This document shows, in pieces, positions 60,218 to 64,000 of a DNA stretch of 64,000 bases; the stretch's first letter is position 1; every line of letters starts with the position of its first letter. The position numbers and the translations under genes are program-made. Origin of the DNA: Bacillota bacterium (GTDB taxonomy: Bacteria; Bacillota; Sulfobacillia; JAJZYS01; JAJYTV01); assembly GCA_021793645.1 (NCBI GenBank), contig JAJYSJ010000004.1, positions 124,001 through 188,000 on the forward strand. Direction: 5' to 3'. The notes beneath the pieces were generated by a model. That model made no database searches. It was not told the origin of the DNA and saw nothing but the letters and a program-made list of their open reading frames with translations.

Positions 60218-60219
60218 AG

Positions 60220-60256
60220 AAATCCGCCGGGGGATTCAAAGGTCCGCCCGGCGGAT
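60220..60256. repeat. Strong hairpin near the left end of the insertion
   Basis: AATCCGCCGGG pairs with CCCGGCGGATT across a 14-base spacer, immediately inside the left direct repeat. It could be a terminator brought by the element or part of its end. Confidence 0.5.
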
Positions 60257-60389
60257 TCCTACAGAGCCTCCGTCGGTGTCCTCCTACTGTGCGCGACGAA
60301 CCGCGATGATGGCCCGATGGGTTGTCGCAACTCTTTGTCCCTCGGCCTCGTCGCCTTGGCTATGCCTAGCCGGTATGTCGAAGACAGAC

Positions 60390-60950
60390 CTATACAGGCG
60401 CATCAGCAGTCGGAGGGACTTTCCAACCTGCAACCAACTGCAACACTTCTGCCCTCGCCTCGGATCGATTGCCGGTAACAACGGCTTCAATACAGTAGTC
60501 GATGCTATAGCTCGTCGACGCACTGGTTCGTTCAATCGCCACCCAGTACTCATAGGTCGCATTGTCACTCTGTTCTGCCGCCGGGGGCGTGCGTTCATTC
60601 AGCGCAAACCAAGCCTGTCCATTCGGTGTGGAGATGAACTCCTGGCTTAAGATCTGAGAATGGTTCCCGACCACTGCCTGCTCGTAAGGATGACCAGGCG
60701 GAACTGCAGTCATCAGCAAGTGAACCTCGATATCCTTCCACCTGGTCCCCTTCGCCTCACTTGAGGTCGACAGTACCGTTCCATTCGGTAGGCGCAAACT
60801 TGAGGCGGCGAACTGTGGAATTGTAGCCGTCTTTAGGCTTGGAGCAGAAGCAGAACCGGTTGTCTGGTCGATGCTAGGGTGACTCGCCGTACCGCATGCA
60901 CCCAGCAGGAGGGTTGCAAGAACTGCTCCGATCACCATGTGCGGTTTTAT
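60390..60950 (-). CDS. Putative lipoprotein carried on the inserted element
   Basis: The product has lipobox LLLGAC followed by a Ser/Thr-rich linker and a mature domain with NATYEYWVAIERTSAS and YSIDYCIEAVVTG; no family recognised. ATG 60938 would start MVIGAVLATLLLGAC without a basic residue and too far (20 bases) from GGGAGG. ATA 60950, eight bases after GGGAGG, gives the normal basic start K-P-H before the hydrophobic core, 186 residues in total. I use ATA. It is probably a cargo gene of the insertion. Confidence 0.6.
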   Translation of the reverse strand: MKPHMVIGAVLATLLLGACGTASHPSIDQTTGSASAPSLKTATIPQFAASSLRLPNGTVLSTSSEAKGTRWKDIEVHLLMTAVPPGHPYEQAVVGNHSQILSQEFISTPNGQAWFALNERTPPAAEQSDNATYEYWVAIERTSASTSYSIDYCIEAVVTGNRSEARAEVLQLVAGWKVPPTADAPV

Positions 60951-61060
60951 GGCCGATTCCTCCCATACACAGCACACTAGCACAGCTCGTGCACTCGCCA
61001 TCGCACCCGCCGATCCCCGAAGATGCACACGCTCACCAGGGCCCATCTTCGCTTGGCTAG

Positions 61061-61279
61061 CTATTCGGCCGCCTCGTTGATCACATCGACGAGGCCGATC
61101 TCACGGCATAGTGCCCCTACCACGCCCAGGACCCCGGATCGGTAGCCCACGACGTCTTGCATGCCGCTACTCATCTGCACGGTGGACGGCAGATCCTTGC
61201 TCAGGTCCTGCTCAATCTGCCGCGTGTTGCCGCGACACCTGGTCTTACCTCTCCACGGCAGGTGGAGTATCCCCTGCAC
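61061..61279 (-). pseudogene. Possible N-terminal remnant of an IS1634/DUF4277-type transposase
   Basis: The last 30 residues, GVLGVVGALCREIGLVDVIN, resemble the DUF4277 segment that opens IS1634-family transposases (L-G-x-L-P-V-V-x-x-x-x-x-R-L-G-I-V-E-x-I-D). The frame stops after 72 codons with no catalytic domain. If correct, it is a short transposase relic. The surrounding 374 bases (60951-61324) hold nothing else I can identify. Confidence 0.35.
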
Positions 61280-61324
61280 AGAAGGATCCCTCTTCGCTAG
61301 GGGGGCCTGGTCGTAGAATCGCTC

Positions 61325-61735
61325 CTACCCAGGCTTGCGCGCTTCGGCGCCCGCTTTCTTGATGTCCTTGGTGTTCTCCGTGCATACCCACGTGCCGTCC
61401 GTCTTGGCCCGCGCAGCCAGCAGTGCGTCCGCAAACGAGATCCCGTGCTGCTCCCAAAGCGAGAGGGCCGAGATCAGCGTTTCCTTGTCGCCGACCGTCT
61501 CGATGCTCTCCCAGGCGAGGATGCGCTTGATGTAATTCGCCGCCGTCGTGGGCGTGTAGCCGAACCTGCTCGTCAGCGTGTAGGTCAGCTCGTGCACGAC
61601 GACGGGGTCGATTCGGCCCGTGGCGTTCCCAGTGGCCAGTCTGCCCAGGAGAACAGCGCACTCTGTGGAGTTGTTGTCTTGCGTCAGGGGGTGGATGAAG
61701 ACGTTAGTGTCGAGCCAGCCGGCGTCTTCCGCCAC
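61325..61735 (-). CDS. PIN-domain toxin (VapC-like ribonuclease)
   Basis: The 136-residue protein shows the PIN acidic residues: WLDTNVFIHPL near the N terminus, VVHELTYTL, ISFADALLAA and CTENTKD. PIN toxins cut RNA with a Mg2+/Mn2+ site. GTG 61735 is six bases after GGGAG and one base after the antitoxin stop, the usual antitoxin-toxin order. The pair lies on the inserted element, where it could stabilise it. Confidence 0.85.
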   Translation of the reverse strand: MAEDAGWLDTNVFIHPLTQDNNSTECAVLLGRLATGNATGRIDPVVVHELTYTLTSRFGYTPTTAANYIKRILAWESIETVGDKETLISALSLWEQHGISFADALLAARAKTDGTWVCTENTKDIKKAGAEARKPG

Positions 61736-61736
61736 C

Positions 61737-62030
61737 TCAGTCTCCCTCCGACGCGGCCGCGGCCACCTCGGCCAGGGTGGTTGGCGGCTCTCCGGGATAG
61801 ACCCTCTCCGCGATGGCCCGTCCCATCTCCTCCCGGATCTTCGCCATGTCGACCTCGACGTCAACCTTGGGGAAGTCGTCCAGAGACCATGTCGGGATAA
61901 CCTCGACGACGAACTGCCGCTCGCCGAGCTGCTGGAGCAACAGGGTGTAGCCAGGCTCGATGCCGAGCGCCTCGCGGAACTTCGCGGGGATCGTCACCTG
62001 GCCGCGGCCTTGCACCTTGACGAGTGCCAT
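61737..62030 (-). CDS. AbrB/MazE-type antitoxin
   Basis: The 97-residue protein begins with a swapped-hairpin DNA-binding domain, VKVQGRGQVTIPAKFREALGI and TLLLQQLGERQFVVEV, then a C-terminal acidic helix region (DVEVDMAKIREEMGRAI) suited to bind the toxin. ATG 62030 is seven bases after GGAGG. It precedes the PIN gene and probably represses the operon. Confidence 0.87.
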   Translation of the reverse strand: MALVKVQGRGQVTIPAKFREALGIEPGYTLLLQQLGERQFVVEVIPTWSLDDFPKVDVEVDMAKIREEMGRAIAERVYPGEPPTTLAEVAAAASEGD

Positions 62031-62525
62031 CGCTGCACCTCCAGTACCTCTCTGCTGCTTGTCCATCTTACAGCAAACCTCCTTCCTTGCGGTACCTCCA
62101 TTCTCGCCCCGCGGCGCTGCGCACAATGCAGAAGCCGGGCGACCAACCCCTGTCGGGTCGTGCCGCCCGGTGGTCCGATGTGCGGGATGCTGTGGCAACG
62201 TGTCGTCTATGGATCGACGGCCGGCCCGCAGGCCACGTACAGTGTCACCTGAGCCAGGCTTCCTCCAAGTAGCCGTCCGTTGATCACGGTCTTCCCACGG
62301 CTGTTCCTAGTCAGGGCAAGGAAGTTGGTCGTCAGGAGGCCGAGAGTCGTTAGATGGGCTCGCACTGTGTCTGACAGATAGAGTTCGGATACTTGGTGAA
62401 GCCACGCGAGAGCCTGCTCCAAAACTGCCAGGACCTCAATTGGTGCCTGTTCGCGCGGCTTTCCTGCGAACATTGCGCTAGCCGGTGAGAGCCACGCCAT
62501 CTTCCTTGGCTCGCACGCGGTCCTG
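62031..62525. other. Region between antitoxin and transposase without a clear gene
   Basis: About 495 bases. On the minus strand, 62207-62475 can be read as a protein-like stretch (EVLAVLEQALAWLHQVSELY, VRAHLTTLGLLTTNFLAL) with no start or SD, possibly a gene relic. On the plus strand the transposase frame extends leftwards from 62526 through HAIFLGSHAVLVALG but loses homology near 62490. The antitoxin promoter must lie at 62031-62150; no clear hexamers were seen. Confidence 0.4.
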
Positions 62526-63212
62526 GTGGCGCTCGGCGTGGACGACGAAGGCCGCGAACACGTTCTGGGGCTGCGGGAAGGGTCGACGGAGAACGGCGCC
62601 CTTTCGGTCGCATTGCTGGAGGATCTGGCGTCCCGCGGCCTGCATGCGCAGAAGGGGCTCCTGTTCGTCGTCGACGGATCCAAGGCGATCGCGGCCGCAG
62701 TGCAGCAGGTCTTCGGCGACCGGGCGCTCGTCCAGCGCTGCCAGGTGCACAAACGGAGAAACGTCGTGGAGCATCTCCCAAAGCGCGAGCAGGGCTGGGT
62801 CAGGTTGCGCTTGAGCACGGCCTGGGCGCAAAGCGATGCCGGACGCGCCAAGCACGATCTCGAGGCGCTCGCCAAGGAACTGGACGTCAAGTACCCAGGC
62901 GCCGCGGCCAGCCTGCGCGAGGGGCTCGACCAGACCCTTACCGTACAGAAGCTGGGTCTGCCAGCGCAGCTGCGCCGAGGACTGCTCACCACCAACGCCA
63001 TCGAGGCGCTCAACTCTCAGCTGCGCTCGACCGTTCGCCGCGTCTCACGCTTCACCACCGGCGACCAGGCCCTGCGTTGGGCTACCGTAGCCGCCCTTCG
63101 AGCAGAGGCACGGCTCTACCGCATGGCCGGCTACCGTCACCTGCCGCTGCTGGCTCGGGCCCTTGAGGTCTTCGTCAGCCGCCTCGACGAAGCTACAGCC
63201 CGTGCGAGCTAG
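62526..63212 (+). pseudogene. 5'-truncated IS256-family (Mutator) transposase
   Basis: The 228 residues match the C-terminal two thirds of IS256-type transposases: VALGVDDEGREHVLGLREGS, VVDGSKAIAAAVQQVFG with the second catalytic Asp, VQRCQVHKRRNVVEHLP, and TTNAIEALNSQLR with the Glu. Intact enzymes have about 400 residues. The N-terminal DNA-binding part and the first catalytic Asp are missing, so it is inactive. It lies at the right end of the insertion. Confidence 0.85.
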
Positions 63213-63264
63213 ATAATCCGCGAAATCGGGCGTCCCCAAGTTCTACTACATTCAGGACACCACC

Positions 63265-64000
63265 CGCCACCCTTGGCAGCGAGGGATGCATGCCGACAAG
63301 AAAGTGGCTGTCGGGGGTATTGGTAAACAGGCACGAGCGCAGGGACATCGTGGGGCCGTCCGCCGCAGGGAAGTATCGCCGGATTGCCTCCCTGAGCACT
63401 TCCTCGTCGCGCGGATGGATCTCCCGGTCGACGCGGTCTGGGTCCTGCACCTCTTCAAGGTGGTGATAGCGGCCGATCTTGAAGCCGGGTATGCCATAGA
63501 CGGGGAAGCCGTAGAACCTGCCGTCGTCGCCTTCCATGTTGAACACTGGGAAGCGCCCGAGAGCGAACTACTCCGGGCGCTTCGGCTGCGCCCAGAGCAG
63601 CACCTGGCGTTCCGGCTCCGCGAGGTCGCGAAGTTCCGGCAGCAGCTTGCCGAGCCACGGCCCCGCCGTCAGCACGAGGCGGCTTGCGCGGTATGCCGCG
63701 CGTTCGGTCTGCACGACGTAGTTGTCGCCGTCCGGCTGAAAACCCTGCACCGCCTCGCGCGCGTGTACGGATGCACCAAGCGTTTGAGCGGCAGCGACAC
63801 GGGAGCAGATTGCCTGCTCCGATAGCACGAAGCCGCCATCCGGCTGGTACACTGCCTGCATTTCGTCTGGCAGGCGGTAGCCGGGAAATTTTTCTTTGAG
63901 GGCCCGCGCAGTAAGCAGTTCATGCGGCAAGTGGTGTTCCGCGCATGAGCGAAGGGCACCCCGCAGCGTCTGGCTGTCAGGCGGCCAGGCATCGATGGAG
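63265..64000 (-). pseudogene. N-methyl-amino-acid oxidase (sarcosine/N-methyl-tryptophan oxidase-like), interrupted
   Basis: The minus strand enters from the right edge and encodes the middle of a SolA/MSOX-type flavoprotein: LKEKFPGYRLPDEMQAVYQP, LVLTAGPWLGKLLPEL, GFPVYGIPGFKIGRYHH and CLFTNTPDSHFLVGMHP. It stops being homologous at the 8-bp repeat 63265-63272; the last 45 residues are at 60078-60217. There is also an in-frame TAG at 63568-63570, in RPE-stop-FALGRFPVF, where homologues have a residue. So the gene carries two lesions and is inactive. The N terminus is outside the window. Confidence 0.85.

Larger units (their letters stand above)
60210..63272. mobile_element. Inserted DNA of about 3 kb flanked by an 8-bp direct repeat
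   Basis: CGCCACCC occurs at 60210-60217 and 63265-63272, at both broken ends of the oxidase gene. Removing one copy with everything between restores [13 protein letters not shown] in frame, as expected of a target-site duplication. IS256-family elements make 8-9 bp duplications, and an IS256-type transposase piece lies at the right end. Cargo is a lipoprotein gene and an AbrB/PIN pair. No full terminal inverted repeat was found; GGTGTCCT at 60275-60282 and its complement at 63254-63261 are the only inverted match noticed. Confidence 0.75.

Overview
The window reads as chromosomal DNA of a high-GC, endospore-forming member of the Bacillota (Firmicutes). The evidence is an alpha/beta-type small acid-soluble spore protein, a LiaFSR-type envelope-stress system, a T-box leader in front of leuS, CsoR-family regulation, strong Shine-Dalgarno (SD) sequences and very frequent GTG and TTG starts. 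No rRNA, CRISPR array, phage or replication origin was seen. There is one tRNA (Glu, TTC). The genus cannot be fixed from the sequence; an Alicyclobacillus-like lineage is only a guess.

Layout. 0-13 kb: housekeeping and stress genes (universal stress protein, MFS pump, mitochondrial-type aconitase, CPBP protease, divergent HxlR/YceI pair, leuS with T-box, glutaryl-CoA dehydrogenase-like enzyme, IclR regulator, DUF1670-like protein). 13-16.5 kb: NCS1 permease, a DUF2892 membrane protein and a protein disulfide oxidoreductase whose first active-site cysteine codon is an in-frame TGA, followed by a stem-loop (candidate selenoprotein). 16.5-25 kb: orphan DNA methyltransferase, MFS, glycosyltransferase/TPR protein, CAP-domain secreted protein, a Cys-rich protein and a Glu/Pro/Ala-rich repeat protein. 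25-28 kb: PIG-L deacetylase, GH4 glycosidase and BadF-type sugar kinase, translationally coupled. 28-33 kb: liaRSF, HAD phosphatase, LigB/MEMO-like protein, DUF302 plus CsoR-family repressor. 33-36 kb: FAD oxidoreductase and FTR1 iron permease.

35.6-52.4 kb is one large catabolic and uptake region: GntR regulator, four subunits of a branched-chain 2-oxo acid dehydrogenase, an HpaB-family flavoprotein, leucine dehydrogenase and an SDR, then a Liv-type ABC importer with a fused LivM-LivG polypeptide, a ureohydrolase, an ornithine cyclodeaminase-like enzyme and a frameshifted APH-family kinase. Import, deamination and oxidative decarboxylation of branched-chain amino acids is the simplest joint role. 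The same ACCATGGTA motif lies before the GntR gene and before livK.

52.4-60 kb: small membrane protein, ECF sigma/anti-sigma pair with its own promoter, TSUP exporter/DUF1634, spore protein, tRNA-Glu, and a MarR-controlled MacAB-like efflux system. 60-64 kb: an N-methyl-amino-acid oxidase gene split by about 3 kb of inserted DNA. The insert is flanked by an 8-bp direct repeat and carries a lipoprotein gene, an AbrB/PIN toxin-antitoxin pair and transposase remnants.

Most interesting are (i) the candidate selenoprotein disulfide oxidoreductase, (ii) three ATAC-N8-GTAT operator-like sites that tie it, the DUF2892 gene and the DUF302-CsoR operon into one putative thiol/sulfane-sulfur regulon, and (iii) several genes whose only well-placed start is a near-cognate codon (ATT, ACG, CTG, ATA).
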